Below are positions 1 to 11,738 of a stretch of DNA of 64,000 nucleotides, one piece after another (within the stretch, counting starts at the first letter, position 1; every line of letters starts with the position of its first letter). The stretch is from the NCBI RefSeq assembly GCF_907164915.1, contig NC_061868.1, positions 49,351,689 to 49,415,688 of the forward strand. The letters are read 5' to 3'. The notes under the pieces are model-generated. The model ran no database searches. It saw only the letters and a list, made by a program, of their open reading frames with translations, and was not told where the DNA came from. This DNA comes from Impatiens glandulifera (Eukaryota > Streptophyta > Magnoliopsida > Ericales > Balsaminaceae). Position numbers and translations under genes: made by a program.

Positions 1-182
1 TATTGTTTAGGTTTTATATTCATCTTCAGAAGCAAGAGCGGGAGGGGTGTATACTCGTGTCTGATACCGAGTCTCCTAAAGTATCTGTTATTTGGCATTG
101 AGGTAAGTTAAGCAAGAAACTGAAGTGTGTTCTAAGCTGATCGAAAACTCAACTAGGAAAAGGTACTGTACAAGGTGGAGCA
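1..182 (+). promoter_or_regulatory. 5' leader / upstream region of the SUVH gene
   Basis: This short stretch ends at the SUVH start codon at 183. I see no recognisable coding sequence in it. A good splice-donor consensus (G|GTAAGT near 102-108) suggests it may include a 5' UTR exon-intron junction, but no acceptor can be placed at a plausible distance, so the leader structure is unresolved. The promoter probably lies outside the window. Confidence 0.4.
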
Positions 183-2060
183 ATGAGAAAACCGAGAAAT
201 GATTTGGCAGGAAAGTCTGTTAAAGCGACAATATCAAGTTGTGCCAAAGAAATGGCTAGTAATAACGTGTCAAGTAGAGTTCTTCGCAAACGGAAGCCTA
301 AGGAGGAGTTACCTGAGAAGAGGACGAAATCTAAAGTAACGCGTGAAAAGTGTAATAATGATCATGATGGTGGTGTTGGAGACGAGATGAAAGTGTACAA
401 AACCGACAATAGAGTTAAAACAAGAGCATCAATTGGTATTGACGAAGGAAAATCAACTTCTTCTCAAAAAGATGTTTTTGATAAGGGAGACGAAGAACCT
501 TCTTTCCCCCCCAAACCGGAATTGGAAGTAACACTACCTCCTTTAGGTCCCAATGCTTCAAATCAACGTGATATACGTAACAGAGTTAGAGAAACCCTCC
601 GCTTGTTCCATTCTATTTGTAGGAAGTTGTTGCAAGAGGAAGAAGCAAAATCAACTGGGAATTTGCGAAGAGTTGACCTTTTAGCTGCAGAAGTCATAAA
701 AGAGAAAAAGAAAGAAGTTAACACAGAATCTCGTATTGTAGGATCTGTACCTGGAATTGAAGTAGGCACAGAATTTCAATACAGAGTGGAGCTTGTGCTT
801 GTAGGTGTTCATCATCTCTATCAGGCTGGTATTGCTTACACTAGGAGCAATGGAAAGATAATCGCGACAAGTATTGTAGCATCAGGTGGATATGCTGACA
901 CTTTGGACAATCCTGATATTCTCATATATTCTGGTCAGGGAGGTCATCTTCCTGGTAAAAATAAAGCCCCTGAAGATCAAAAGCTAGAACGAGGAAATTT
1001 AGCTCTATTCAATAGTATTTCAGAAAAAAATTCAGTTCGGGTCATCCATGGAACCAAGGAAACAATCAAACCAAAATCCAAACTGAACTCCAAATCCAGG
1101 CCAAAGATAACAACCACATACACCTATGATGGTTTATATCTGGTGGAAAAGTATTGGCAAGAGATTGGTCCTCATGATAAACTGGTATACAAGTTTGAGC
1201 TGAGGAGAATTCCAGGACAGCCAGATATTGCATGGAAAGAAGTGAAGAAAATCAAGAAATTTAAAGTAAGGGAAGGTGTGTGTGAAGATGATATATCGCA
1301 AGGGAAAGAATTATTTCCCTTTTGTGCTGTGAATACAGTAGATAACGAGAAACCTCCAGGATTCACTTACATAACGAAAATGCGATATCCTGATTCATAC
1401 GACTCTGTTCCTCCAAAGGGTTGTGATTGTACAGATGGATGTGTGGATTCCCGCAAATGCTTGTGTGTAGTAATGAATGGGGGAGAGATTCCGTTTAACT
1501 ATAATGGGGCGATTGTTGAAGCGAAATCTGTTGTGTATGAATGTGGTCCTTCGTGCATGTGTCCTCCATCTTGCCACAACAGGGTGAGTCAGCATGGGAC
1601 AAAGATACAGCTTGAAATATTCAAAACAGAGTCTAGAGGTTGGGGGGTTAGGTCATTGAATTCAATATCTTCAGGGAGTTTTGTATGTGAGTATATGGGT
1701 GAGCTTATAGAAGATAAGGAAGCGGAAAAAAGAAAGAATGACGAGTATTTGTTTGATATTGGAGAGAAGTCTGGTACCGGTGGCGGCGGTTACACAATTG
1801 ATGCAGCTGAGTTTGGAAATGTTGGTCGTTTTATAAACCACAGCTGTAGTCCAAATTTATATGCTCAAAATGTGGTGTATGATAATGAAGACGAGAGAAA
1901 GCCTCACATAATGTTCTTTGCAGCTGAGAATATTCCTCCTTTGCAGGAACTGAGTTACGACTATAACTATGCTGTTGATAGTGTGCTTGATTCGTCTGGA
2001 AATATTAAAAAGAAAAACTGTTATTGCGGAACTGCAGACTGTACTGGAAGAATGTATTAA
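183..2060 (+). CDS. SUVH5/6: SUVH5/6-type histone H3 lysine-9 methyltransferase
   Basis: Intronless 625-aa nuclear enzyme expected to methylate H3K9 at DNA-methylated heterochromatin, feeding the non-CG methylation loop. Visible order: a basic, low-complexity N-terminus (1-180); an SRA/YDG methyl-DNA-binding domain (about 187-345, with VASGGY, GQGG and YDGLYLVEKYW); a Cys-rich pre-SET zinc cluster (about 391-475, GCDCTDGC to CGPSCMCPPSC); a SET domain (about 476-600) with SRGWGVR for cofactor binding, NHSC at 552-555 and the YDYNY tail; and a post-SET CYCG...C cluster at 613-620. Catalytic motifs look intact. Line-up from memory is closest to Arabidopsis SUVH5/SUVH6. The insert between FDIG and YTIDAA, long in those proteins, is only about 10 residues here. 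The SUVH4 and SUVH1/3 groups are less likely alternatives. Confidence 0.95.
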   Translation: MRKPRNDLAGKSVKATISSCAKEMASNNVSSRVLRKRKPKEELPEKRTKSKVTREKCNNDHDGGVGDEMKVYKTDNRVKTRASIGIDEGKSTSSQKDVFDKGDEEPSFPPKPELEVTLPPLGPNASNQRDIRNRVRETLRLFHSICRKLLQEEEAKSTGNLRRVDLLAAEVIKEKKKEVNTESRIVGSVPGIEVGTEFQYRVELVLVGVHHLYQAGIAYTRSNGKIIATSIVASGGYADTLDNPDILIYSGQGGHLPGKNKAPEDQKLERGNLALFNSISEKNSVRVIHGTKETIKPKSKLNSKSRPKITTTYTYDGLYLVEKYWQEIGPHDKLVYKFELRRIPGQPDIAWKEVKKIKKFKVREGVCEDDISQGKELFPFCAVNTVDNEKPPGFTYITKMRYPDSYDSVPPKGCDCTDGCVDSRKCLCVVMNGGEIPFNYNGAIVEAKSVVYECGPSCMCPPSCHNRVSQHGTKIQLEIFKTESRGWGVRSLNSISSGSFVCEYMGELIEDKEAEKRKNDEYLFDIGEKSGTGGGGYTIDAAEFGNVGRFINHSCSPNLYAQNVVYDNEDERKPHIMFFAAENIPPLQELSYDYNYAVDSVLDSSGNIKKKNCYCGTADCTGRMY

Positions 2061-3043
2061 CCATTTGTTACTGCTGCTGCTGCATATGATCAAGTAACTT
2101 TTTCTTCTTCTTCTTCTTCATCTTATATAAATCGATATTATGTTAAATGATGTCTTCTTCTTCTCAGGTTAATGTTGTATTCTCAACTTGTTTCTGGTTA
2201 CTCAATCGGCAGGTGTTTGGGACTTGGAAGCACTCATCATTTTCCTTCATAGATGAAAAATGTTTCTAAGTTGAACCTTAGGTTAAAAAAATGTTTGTGA
2301 AAGGAAGGCAATTTTCTATAATGTAAACAACTTATGTTTCATCATCGTCATCTAATTGTAATGGATCCTTTTTTCCCAAATTCACTAATAGAGCATTATC
2401 AAATCAGTCTTAATTTACCATTTGTCTAGTGGTTAGAATATTTTATTGTTAGTTTATTGGTTGTGTTCTTATATAAGAATAGGCAGTCAAATGCTTAAAT
2501 AGTGAAAAATACAATTGCAGAAAAGGAAATGATTTAAACGATAAAATCATATAATTGATTTGATAGTAAATCTTCAATCAATTAGACTAGCTAATTGATT
2601 GATTTGCTAATGACTTAAATTCTCGGTCAGTTAGCAAATCAATAGTCCCGACTTTCTATACTTGAGGATAATTCTACATAACTAGAGAAAAGAAAAACAG
2701 ATAAATACAAGAAGACATGGGATAGACTTAGAATGGAAACAAATAAATAACTAGAGTTGGCATATGTGGATTGAATAGTGGATGTGAGGCAATTTAGTCT
2801 TGAGATACACTTAGAAATTATCCATGTCTTGAGATACACTTGGAAATTATCCATGTTGTTTTCGGCCGCTTTGTACAGAAATGCACAACTAAATTGTTCA
2901 TTCAAACAGTTTTCGGTTTTGTTAGAATATCATTTCGGTAGATATGTTTAGTTGTTTATTTGTTTCTTAAAATTTATTATTAAATAATAAAACAATACAT
3001 CCATTTTGTTTCTACGCATGATGAAGGCCTAATTGTTGTCCGT
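2061..3043. other. 3' flank of SUVH gene, non-coding, with a 29-bp duplication
   Basis: AT-rich sequence directly after the SUVH stop, with CTT/TTC runs at about 2100-2165. No ORF with family resemblance. A 29-bp unit at 2797-2825 is repeated head-to-tail at 2826-2854 with a single mismatch. The rest looks like ordinary intergenic DNA. Confidence 0.6.
2797..2854. repeat. 29-bp direct tandem duplication (two copies)
   Basis: Two adjacent copies starting gtcttgagatacactt, at 2797 and 2826, differing at one base (a/g). The near-identity suggests a recent slippage or unequal-exchange event. Confidence 0.85.
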
Positions 3044-3765
3044 TGAAAATATGCCCGTAAGCGGTTCGATTCGGTACTAAATATGGAAAGGTAGATGTAA
3101 TTCAAGGAAGGTGAGATTTTGAATATATGGAAAGGTAGATGTACACTATGCCCGTAAGGTACTGAAATTTACAACCAAATCGTTGGTGTCGGTTTGCCTA
3201 AATCATAAACCGTCGGTTTTGGTTTACTAGTCGGTTTAGTTTGATTGGTTTGTTCTATTTATTCGATTTCATCGATTTTTAAAATCTACTTTATAAAACC
3301 ACTAAAATTTAACTTTATTAATCTGATATAGAAACATCAAATATGAATATAATTTAGTACTCTAACCACATATATAAAATAAAATTTATAGCATTATCTA
3401 GTATTATTTTGCAATTTCTACTCTAGTTAATGGTACGATTGATGAAGGAAGCTGAAGACGAAGAGTCTCTCCATTCAAGAGGTTGATTTCCCGATTTGCT
3501 GCATTTAAGTTGAAGAAGCGTGAGTGAGAGTGAAGAAAAGAATAAAAAAACTAGGACTCCATTTAAGCTGAAATACAACCGGCGGTTCGGGTCGGTCGGT
3601 GTCACAGTTCCGCAACCAAAGAACTGACACACTAAACCGGATGGGTTCGGTTCAATCTATTTCGGACAGCCAGTTTTTCGGTTTGATCGGTTCAGCTTGT
3701 ACGCGGTTCGATTAGCTCCGGTTCGGTCGGGTTTCAGCGGTTCAGTCGGTTTGCTTATAGTCCTA
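3044..3765. repeat. CGGTTCGG-rich dispersed-repeat remnant
   Basis: Two blocks (about 3044-3245 and 3580-3765) are crowded with variants of CGGTTCGGT and TCGGTTTGGTT, with an AT-rich middle. The composition is strikingly different from the flanks and resembles a class of low-complexity repeat common in plant genomes. I could not define termini or target-site duplications, so the family is left open. The ORFs in it are short and show no family resemblance. Confidence 0.45.
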
Positions 3766-5340
3766 TGTAACACCAAAAATTGACCTTTCTGAAAATGAGA
3801 TTTTTGAACTCGATAATCGTGCTTCATAATTTACCTTACTATCAAGTTTCGAGTGAGATGGGTAACTAAAATGGTAGGTTTGATTATAGTGCATTTAAAA
3901 TTGTCGATTTAGACTAAGTTTTACATTTTTAGAGTATCACCTAATTTACAATTCGAAAATTTAAAAAAGATTTTTTTTACGTATTCAAATGCGTTTTAGA
4001 GATTCTATTATTGATTTGGTGTTTGATTTACTTTAAATTTTTTGTTATTTAAAAATATAAATTATTTGTTTATCATATCCTAAATAATGTTATTAATGAT
4101 AAATTCAAACATAAACATGGAATTGTGATTAGACTTGTATCATTATGTTCTTTTAACTATTGTTCTTTTAACTATTACACATAATTATTACTAATCTTAA
4201 CTAAACATTACACTTTTATCAATCATATTTATTTTTATTCCACACATTAATCAATCTCAGCTCCATTATTTTATTTATGTTAGATATAATAATTTTTAAT
4301 GTTTTATATATATTTTTAATTGTTAAATATAAGTAATTAATATAAATATGAACCAAACAGTTTCTAAATAAAATTCTTTTTTATAAAATTATTATTTTTA
4401 GGTGTTATATATATATATATATTTTTAAATTAATTAAAACAGTTAATTAATGTACAAAATAAAATAAATATCAAACATGTGAAACAAACTGACCCTTAGG
4501 CAAACTAAGGAGTCAAGTGGGATTTGCGGGTCTGATGACTAGAGGTCTTAACTTGAGAAAATGGATTAAAAGTCTAGGTTCTGAAAAGTGAGGAAGACCT
4601 AAATGAATAACAACAGGTAAACCTCCATGGTGCAATTGCATCCTGGTTCACTAAACCAAAACCCACCAAACTTTGATAAAATGTTCTACACTCATTGAAT
4701 TAGGTAGGAATCAACTACAAACTCTAAATCATAACATATGCGAAGAACCAAACCTAAAAACATTTTCCCATAAAACTTCAGAAATTAAAAAAAAAAATCA
4801 TGTAAACATTATTAGAGTTTGTTCCAAATCATTCCGTTACACATTCTAAATATCATAAGAAGTGCTTATGAATCTCCATCCTCGAACATTGACACAAAAA
4901 TACCAATCTACGTTTTGAAAATTTCAACTCAAATTGGGCGTTTTCGATTCGTGATGAATTAGGCCGGTTTGCTTTACAAACGAGTATATATAGAAAGTGT
5001 CTCAATCAACATACTAACAAAGTACTAAGGAAATTAAAACCATATTTACTCAAGAACATAAAGATGAATTTTCATTGATATAAGTGGTTAGAGGCTTAGA
5101 TGTTTACACACGTTCTAATGAACTTCAGGAACAACCTTCAATAACTCCCTTGGAAAACAAACACTTCAAACTCTAAAAGTTAAAAATCTGAAAAAGTCTT
5201 AACTTTATAAAAAAAATACTGGATCTTTGTTCTTCACCCCCTTTCCCTCTTTAGAGCTCTCCTCTCCCTTCTTGTGATGTCTCGAAGAGTCGAAGGTTAT
5301 AAATACCGGTCCGCCTCAAGCCATCCCCTATTGTCTCAAT
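3766..5340. other. AT-rich spacer without recognisable features
   Basis: No credible coding sequence, tRNA or clear transposon ends seen. A short TA run occurs at about 4407-4422. Confidence 0.6.
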
Positions 5341-5351
5341 TTCCATTTCGG

Positions 5352-5455
5352 TTAAAAATTCAACGAAAGTTCATCTGTTAATTTTTTTTTGAAAAAAAAA
5401 AAATAAAAAAAAAATAAAAAATAAAATTTAACAGATGAACTTTCGTTAAATTTAA
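5352..5455. repeat. A/T-looped inverted repeat (hairpin-forming, possible MITE)
   Basis: The 20 bases at 5362-5381 (AACGAAAGTTCATCTGTTAA) recur as an exact reverse complement at 5428-5447, and weaker pairing extends the arms to about 30 bp each. The loop is about 46 bases, almost purely A/T. It could be a small foldback element or the residue of one. I did not find a matching target-site duplication. Confidence 0.7.
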
Positions 5456-6145
5456 CTTAACTAGTTCATGATTTTGTGCAAGGGTTTAGAGAAATTATCA
5501 CAATTCTTTTGTGATTTTTTTCTTTTCTTTTTGAATGATCGAAATGGTGCAAAAATGAGCAAGATTACATTTTCAAAAATTATTATTTTTCTTCCGTTCT
5601 GTTGTAGCTGCTCCAATTGTCGTCCGGGAAGAAGGGTCTATGTATTTTCGGATAGTTTGTTTTCGATTTCTCCCTGCTTCCTCAAAGGGAGGGGCAAAAC
5701 AGTCTCTAATGAGAAGGAGCATGGAGAAATCGAAAGCAAGTGATCATATTTGGGTCTAGGTGTCCTGTTGCGCTTAAGCCCTGTTTTTGCTTATTATTAT
5801 TTTCTACACATACAAAGATACAAACACAAACATTAATTATAAATTAATGTAATTTTGTTTAAGAGTACTATTTAATAGATTAAAATTATGAAGCTTATGA
5901 TGTAGAATGTGCATATCTTACAAGTGTATTTCTTATAATGGCTGACATATGAGAAAGTGATTTTTAAGAAAGCTTATTCAATTCTACTTACATGGTGGAA
6001 TTATGTATCAAGCTTTAATAAAATATATAATGACCACTTTAGGAAGTGAGGCGGAATATAGACGAATTCACATCCACAAATCATCTTTGTGTTCATCATT
6101 AATTGGTTAATTTGGATTGAGAGGAAGAAGTGTATATATATTCAT
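5456..6145. other. spacer without recognisable features
   Basis: An open frame at 5468-5743 could encode 91 residues, but its composition is low-complexity and I recognise no family. Nothing else is supported. Confidence 0.5.
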
Positions 6146-6149
6146 AGCC

Positions 6150-6426
6150 TCGTGGGGTTCGATTTCCTCATCGCTTGTTTGGATCAAGGTGAAGGAGGCA
6201 CGATTGAACCAACTTGATCAAGGTTTTTTTAAATGGTAGTAATTGGTTCCTCCCTTTAAAGGTTTTTTTTAGCATTCTAGACTGTAGTGATCATACTCCA
6301 AGTTTATATTATTTTGTGATTTTTTTATCCTTTGACATAGTATTGTGGGGAGTTTCACAATCATTTATGGATGACATTAATGTTAAGGTTTGTCATTTTC
6401 TTCCCAAGGTTGCGGTCATCGCGTGA
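6150..6426 (+). pseudogene. LINE endonuclease-domain remnant
   Basis: In one frame from 6214 a conceptual peptide reads KVFLNGSNWFLPLK...CSDHTPSLYYF. This matches the layout of the end of plant LINE apurinic endonuclease domains, where a DRVLVN..W-type segment is followed by the conserved SDH(S/T)P motif. The bases just upstream also suggest the preceding KLDQ-type segment in a shifted frame, so the copy is frameshifted and dead. No reverse-transcriptase core follows, so the element is internally deleted or heavily decayed. Confidence 0.5.
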
Positions 6427-7129
6427 TTGCATAATTGATTAAACGATTTTACTTTTAGATACATATATCAATCTAAAGTTCAAGTAAAGTTCTAAGATCG
6501 TGCCAGAATAAAATTCAAACCAAGGATCATTTTCTTTCAAACACCTCTTTAAGAACAATTGTTTTATCCTCAAATTAAGGATATTGCCAAAATAATTAAT
6601 GTTCTATGCCCATCTCTCATTGTATTTTGAATATCATCTTAGCACTTTCTTTGAGTTTTAGAATTTTCTTGAGTGACCAGACCATATCAATTTTAATCTC
6701 GTAGATCCTAGAAAAATTAATTAACTCTCTGACCGACCGACTCCTATATATCATTGAAGGGTTTGAATGATTTTCTCAAAATGATAGTTATCAGAAAATA
6801 AAAATAATCAAAATGATAACCCAAATATTTATGTTTGTCATGAAAACCGCGTCAATCCAATTTTTTTAACAATAACTTGAACATCAAAAAAAAAAAAATT
6901 ATAATTTTTACTTCAATTCATTATAATTACATAAGTTATCCTAGGTTAGTCAAATTAAACTCCTTTGTATGGGAAATGAGGAGACCTTGACCATCTTCTT
7001 GGGGACTTCACATTTGCTTCCTTACTTTGAGATAAGTTTTCCACATCAACGAGTCTCCTTAGTTTCCTAAAACAATGAACCGATATCAAAGAAATGATAA
7101 TAATCAAGACAAAAGGTAATGACTTTAGT

Positions 7130-7560
7130 TCAAATGTCTTTAATTAAATATTTCTTTGCAAACATTGTTTATCATATTTGGATGGAGAGGGATGCATGTA
7201 AGAACATTTTCAAGGGTTCAAAATGATCATGCGAAGTTTGTTTGGAATGAAATTATATTTATTAGAAACTCACTTATTCGAACGCGGAGACAAATTCCTA
7301 CTTGTGAAAAAAATTGGTTAATTTGTCAAAGATTGAACATTGCATATAAGAAAGTCACTCTTATTTCTAATTTCAAGGCGCTCTAAACTTTGTTGTTTTT
7401 GACATTCACTTTTGTTCTAATTCTGATTGTTTTTTTTATTTTGTTGATTCATTAATTTTTGTAAAGGATTGTTCAACTTGAATCTTTAACTTTTGTAATC
7501 CTTTACCATTTTTGAGTTTTTTTATTTAATGACGTTATATCGATTTTCAAAATAAAATAA
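7130..7560 (+). mobile_element. 5'-truncated LINE 3' end (copy 1)
   Basis: The frame 7156-7386 encodes the C-terminal tail of a plant non-LTR retrotransposon polyprotein, including a TRRQIPTCEKNWL segment. It is clearly related to the second copy at 12840-13555: both share the FIVYHIWME..-type start, R(T)WRQIP, (E)NW and the KVT..SNFKA end at matching spacing. The sequence after the stop (7387-7560) is T-rich and ends in an A-rich stretch, as expected of a LINE 3' UTR and tail. It may belong with the endonuclease remnant at 6150-6426. Confidence 0.65.
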
Positions 7561-9282
7561 AAACTCAATCACAAATTTTAAAAAAAGTTTCGAAAAACAA
7601 AACCCACTACATAATACATGTGAAACGAGCTAAAATCAACTTGAAGCAAAAGAATTTATATATAATATAAAAAATAATCTAATTAAGTAGCTAAAATCAA
7701 CTTGAAGCAAAATAATTTAAATATAATATAAAAAATAATCTAATTAAGTTACTTAAACAATTATATTAAACTGTTTTTCATAAAAAAATTAACCCTAAAA
7801 TAATTTATTTTTTAAAATTAAAGCCAATTAATGTAGCAAAAATCCTCGGGGCAGTATTTAACATAAAGAAAATCAAAATAGGTGCAGGGAAAACAGTCAA
7901 TAGTTGCAAGATCAAGACTCATGGAGTTCAATAGTTGAATATTAGGGTTCTTATATATCATGGATGCTTCTTTCTCCAAACGAAAACTGATAGAAAATCA
8001 TTAAACCCTGTCAGAGAAATCATTAATCATGCAATATTGTTTTATTTTTGTCTTCTTCTTCTTCGTTCATTGATCATCATCGAGCTCACCGGAAGTAGGT
8101 AAGATTGATTTCTTGCAAGAATCATCTTTGATGAGTTTAGCCCATATATATATAATCTGTTGTCCTTTTAACAAAAATAAAAAAGAAGAAAAAGAGACAT
8201 GACTGCACGTTGCTAGCTTAAAAAAAGAAGAAAAAGAAGAGCAAATGCAAAATGATGGTGTAAGAAGAAAGCAAATTAAAGCTGTGAGATCAAATGTCTA
8301 AGCACAGATGATGAAGATCATCAAACTCTAGCTAGCTCTCTAGCTCTTCCCCCCAAAGGAAGAAAAGGACATATCTGAGGATAACGTTAATAATAATAAA
8401 TTTGTACAAACATATATATATATATATTTTTTAAAACGTGGGTAAGGGTTTCCATCCATTGTTGGCAAACTAACAACAGGCAACACCTACCTACTAAAGA
8501 CTACATCTCCTTCTGTCTGTCCTCACCTCACCTCAGATCCATCCATCCATTTTAATGGAGTTTTTTTTTTTTTTTTTACTGTCAATAAATAAATATGAGC
8601 CCCCCTCCCCCCTCCGGGAACAGTGACAAAGAAGCATTAAATATGAAATGCAGGCTGGAATGGAGTACTGGTCCTAATTCATATGCAACTGCTCTTTGCT
8701 TCCTTCAAGAATCCATAATTAAATTAAAAATATCTCTCTCTCTATCTCCTTAATGAATCCATGGAATGAAACAAATTTAAATGCCATCTTGACTCTACTT
8801 CACATTTATTCAACCATATGCCATCTACTTGTCTCAATCTCAAAATGTTAATTAATCATCAACCCAATAATTACCTACCTAGATTTATGAAAAATTATGT
8901 CATGATTTAACAGTACCCAAATGTAAAACCAAATTAATTAACAACAACAAAAGAGAGGAGGAATTCATGATTATAAAGATGTTCAATCACACAACAAAAT
9001 AAAGCTCCAAACTTGAAAGAAAGAAAGAAAGAAAAAAAACATCATAATTAAGACATGAGTATAAAAGTTAATCAAAAGAAGAAAAAGAAAACCATAATTG
9101 TTAAGAGACTAATTAACTATCACAACTAGGTATGCAATTGAGGAACCGCATATGTAGTATCATGATATTAATTCCTCAAACACCAAACAAAGTCTTAATT
9201 ACTTCAAGCTATTATTAATCTAATAATTAATCAACTAGCTAGAACCCTAACAAATGATCAATCAACAACTGATAATAAACTT
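7561..9282. other. spacer downstream of the AHL gene
   Basis: AT-rich DNA holding the 61-bp duplication described separately, purine-rich runs (GAAGAAAAAG-type, 8180-8280), a T tract at 8560-8577 and a palindrome-like GATGATGAAGATCATC at about 8306. It must contain the 3' UTR of the minus-strand AHL gene close to 9282. No ORF with family resemblance was found. Confidence 0.5.
7629..7750. repeat. 61-bp direct tandem duplication
   Basis: Copy 1 (7629-7689) and copy 2 (7690-7750) both begin gctaaaatcaacttgaagca and differ at only a few positions. Confidence 0.8.
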
Positions 9283-10170
9283 TCAGAACTGTGGCCTACC
9301 GCCATTCCAATACGCTTCTGTTGAAGGCATTTGAATCGAATTTAGCATATGACCTGGTACTGCTGCTGCCGACTCCAATCCATGAAACATTGTTGGATCC
9401 GCCACACCCGATCCCATCAAAGATTGTTGTTGTCCACCATCCTCTGTCATCTGAATACCACCGCCTCCTCCTCCTCCGCCAGCATCCTCATCCTCCAAGG
9501 GTAACCTCTCATAAGCGGCATTACTGAATGACGCAGCCATGATGACAACCGGACCTGCTGCAATTAAAGACCCGACAACACTCCCACCCACCACCTGTCC
9601 CTGTCCACCTGACAAATATATAGTTAACCCGGTTGCTGCAGGCGGAGCCGGCGGCGGGAGAAAAGATCCAGCCAGAGATAAAATCTCGAAACGTCCGTGA
9701 AGCGAAACCACAGCTCCGGCGGAAGAAGGCTGACGGAGGGTTACGTTCGTTACGATTCCAGTACCGCTCAAGACGCAGACGCCGCGTTGACGTCTACGAG
9801 CGAAGGTGTTGACGCTCTCTACCACATCGCAACCGTCTGCGACTTCCATGACATGGGTTCGGAGCGCGTTGGCGCTGTCTCGGGTTATTATAATGGGAGG
9901 TTTCTCCTTGTTCTTGGAACCTGCAGGACGGCCTCTTGGCCTGCGTAGAATCATCTCTCCGCTGCCATCTCCTCCTCCTCCTCCACTGCCGCTGCCTCCG
10001 TCTGCGGAGAGTTCGTTGGAATCGGGATGATCGCGTTTGAGCCCGACGGTGGTTGCGCTCTGCTCGTCGTCCATTTGGTGATGAAATTGATGAGGTTGGA
10101 GAGAGAAATCACGGGTGCGGAACGGAGGTGGGAGGGAGTGGCCGTGGGCCGATGCAGACATAGGATCCAT
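9283..10170 (-). CDS. AHL: AT-hook motif nuclear-localized protein, type I (AHL22-like)
   Basis: Intronless 295-aa nuclear protein expected to bind AT-rich matrix-attachment DNA and, as a homo- or hetero-trimer, to repress growth or flowering genes, as clade-A AHLs do. Visible: a Pro/His/Gln-rich N-terminus; poly-Gly at 59-71; one AT-hook [13 protein letters not shown] at about 76-88; a PPC/DUF296 domain at about 101-225 with [11 protein letters not shown], the GRFEIL core at 159-164 and [10 protein letters not shown]; a second Gly run near 231-240; and a C-terminal EAYW...RP.F signature. Order and motifs agree with Arabidopsis AHL22 and neighbours in the AHL15-29 group. The start [10 protein letters not shown] is supported by similarity of the following LPPPF.(T/S)RD segment to AHL22. 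It is more GC-rich than its surroundings, which explains the long antisense frames across it. Confidence 0.95.
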   Translation of the reverse strand: MDPMSASAHGHSLPPPFRTRDFSLQPHQFHHQMDDEQSATTVGLKRDHPDSNELSADGGSGSGGGGGDGSGEMILRRPRGRPAGSKNKEKPPIIITRDSANALRTHVMEVADGCDVVESVNTFARRRQRGVCVLSGTGIVTNVTLRQPSSAGAVVSLHGRFEILSLAGSFLPPPAPPAATGLTIYLSGGQGQVVGGSVVGSLIAAGPVVIMAASFSNAAYERLPLEDEDAGGGGGGGGIQMTEDGGQQQSLMGSGVADPTMFHGLESAAAVPGHMLNSIQMPSTEAYWNGGRPQF

Positions 10171-10640
10171 GAATTAGATAGATGTAAAAGAGAGATAGAA
10201 AGAAGAAGATGAGCTTAATTATATGTCATACGAGCCTGATCTGATCTAGTTGATTCTCTGGTTTCATATATAATTGAAGTAGCCAGCCAGGCTGCCAAGC
10301 TGAAGAGGTGACGGAGAAGTGGAGAATTTGAAGAGAGAGAAAGAGTGAAAGAGAGAGAGAGTATTTCTAGCTAGGGTTAAATTGAAGTTCTGGGTTAGGG
10401 TTAGGTTGAGACATATAGATGAATGATGGGTTTGATTTTGGTAAGACTTTATTTGTTCCCTTTCCCCTCAAACCCTCTCTTTAGTAAGCGGTGGATGGAT
10501 GGATAGATCATAGATGGGGTCATCTCTCTCACACACACACAGAATATGTATTGTTGTTGATTTATGCAGTCCAAATGGAGTCACTTTCACTAAATTCAAC
10601 TTCTTCTTCTCTCTCTCTCTAAGATTATGGTATAATCTCA
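10171..10640 (-). promoter_or_regulatory. AHL 5' leader with pyrimidine-rich (Y-patch) tracts
   Basis: Upstream of the AHL start the plus strand is rich in GA repeats (10185-10210, 10333-10364). On the AHL coding strand these read as CT-rich tracts, typical of plant core promoters and 5' leaders. CT repeats on the opposite strand occur at about 10600-10621. I could not fix a TATA box or transcription start. Confidence 0.4.
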
Positions 10641-11697
10641 TTAGATTATCAAAGTTTATTTGAAAATAAGATTACAGTAATCTAAATTTAATGAAACTAT
10701 AGAACTTTATCTATATAAGTTATAATCTTTCCTTTTTTTAATATAATATGTAAAGTTACTTCCAAAAGTAAAAAAGTTAGTAAAAAGTAGATTATTACAG
10801 AAACTGAAGTGCATGCATAAAATCTCCTTTTTTTATTTTAATTAAAAAAAAAAAAGATTACAATTTGGAAATAGGGTGAAAAGGAAAGTTGTCTGTCATA
10901 TTTGTGTTGGTTGTGTGTGACTCTCTCTTGGGGAAAGGAAAGGGCAAACAAAGAAAGAGAAAGAGAGATCTAGAGAGAGAGTTCCAAGAAGAGTGCCGCA
11001 CATGCGCACTTGGTCCCACTAAGCCGAGCCGAGCTTAACTGAGCCGAGCCAAGCCTGCAAGTCTCTCTTTCTCTCCTCTCTCCCGCTGCCAAATATTGGC
11101 GGTCAACTTCCCGCTCGCTTGACACGTTTCTTCTAAATTCATTTTTATTAAATGATTTAAATATATTTTAATTAATAATTGAGATTATTTTGCTGAAAAT
11201 TGAATTATTTGAAAATAATGCTTCATAGCACTAATTTGAAAATTATTTAAATCTTTTTAAAATAGATAATTAAGCATTTCAAAGTTTAATATAAAGGAGG
11301 TCAACAATACATTTAAAAAATTAAATATTAAATAAATTAAAAAATGTATTCACACAAATAAATAATGGATCAAATCATCCCGTCAGAATTTAGAAATTAT
11401 AGGTGGAATTAGCTTAAAAATATTTTGGTAGGTTTAAAAATTTGGAATTAAAAAATTAGAGTTAGGATGTGTTTAAATTTTTTTTTTATTATGCTCAATT
11501 TTTTTTTTTTTGATATACTTAAAAAATAATAGAAAACTATGAATAAAATGAATTGATAAACGTAAATTTTACTCCATTTTTAATGAATTATAAAAAAAAA
11601 TAATTAATTAAATTGAAATTGGTTAAGAAATAAAGAGTGCTCTCCAGCTCACTCGAGCTCTAACTTAGACCGCATCCGAAATCGTTTATGGTTTAAT

Positions 11698-11738
<41 letters not shown>

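Noticed and set aside
8040..8340. Possible microRNA precursor in purine-rich, palindrome-containing DNA
   Set aside because: I compared it with common plant miRNAs (156, 159, 160, 164, 166, 167, 172, 319, 390, 396) from memory and found none; no extended foldback was visible.
9291..10212. Several long plus-strand open frames opposite the AHL gene
   Set aside because: They are shadows of the GC-rich AHL coding strand; none shows family motifs and the minus-strand protein is unmistakable.
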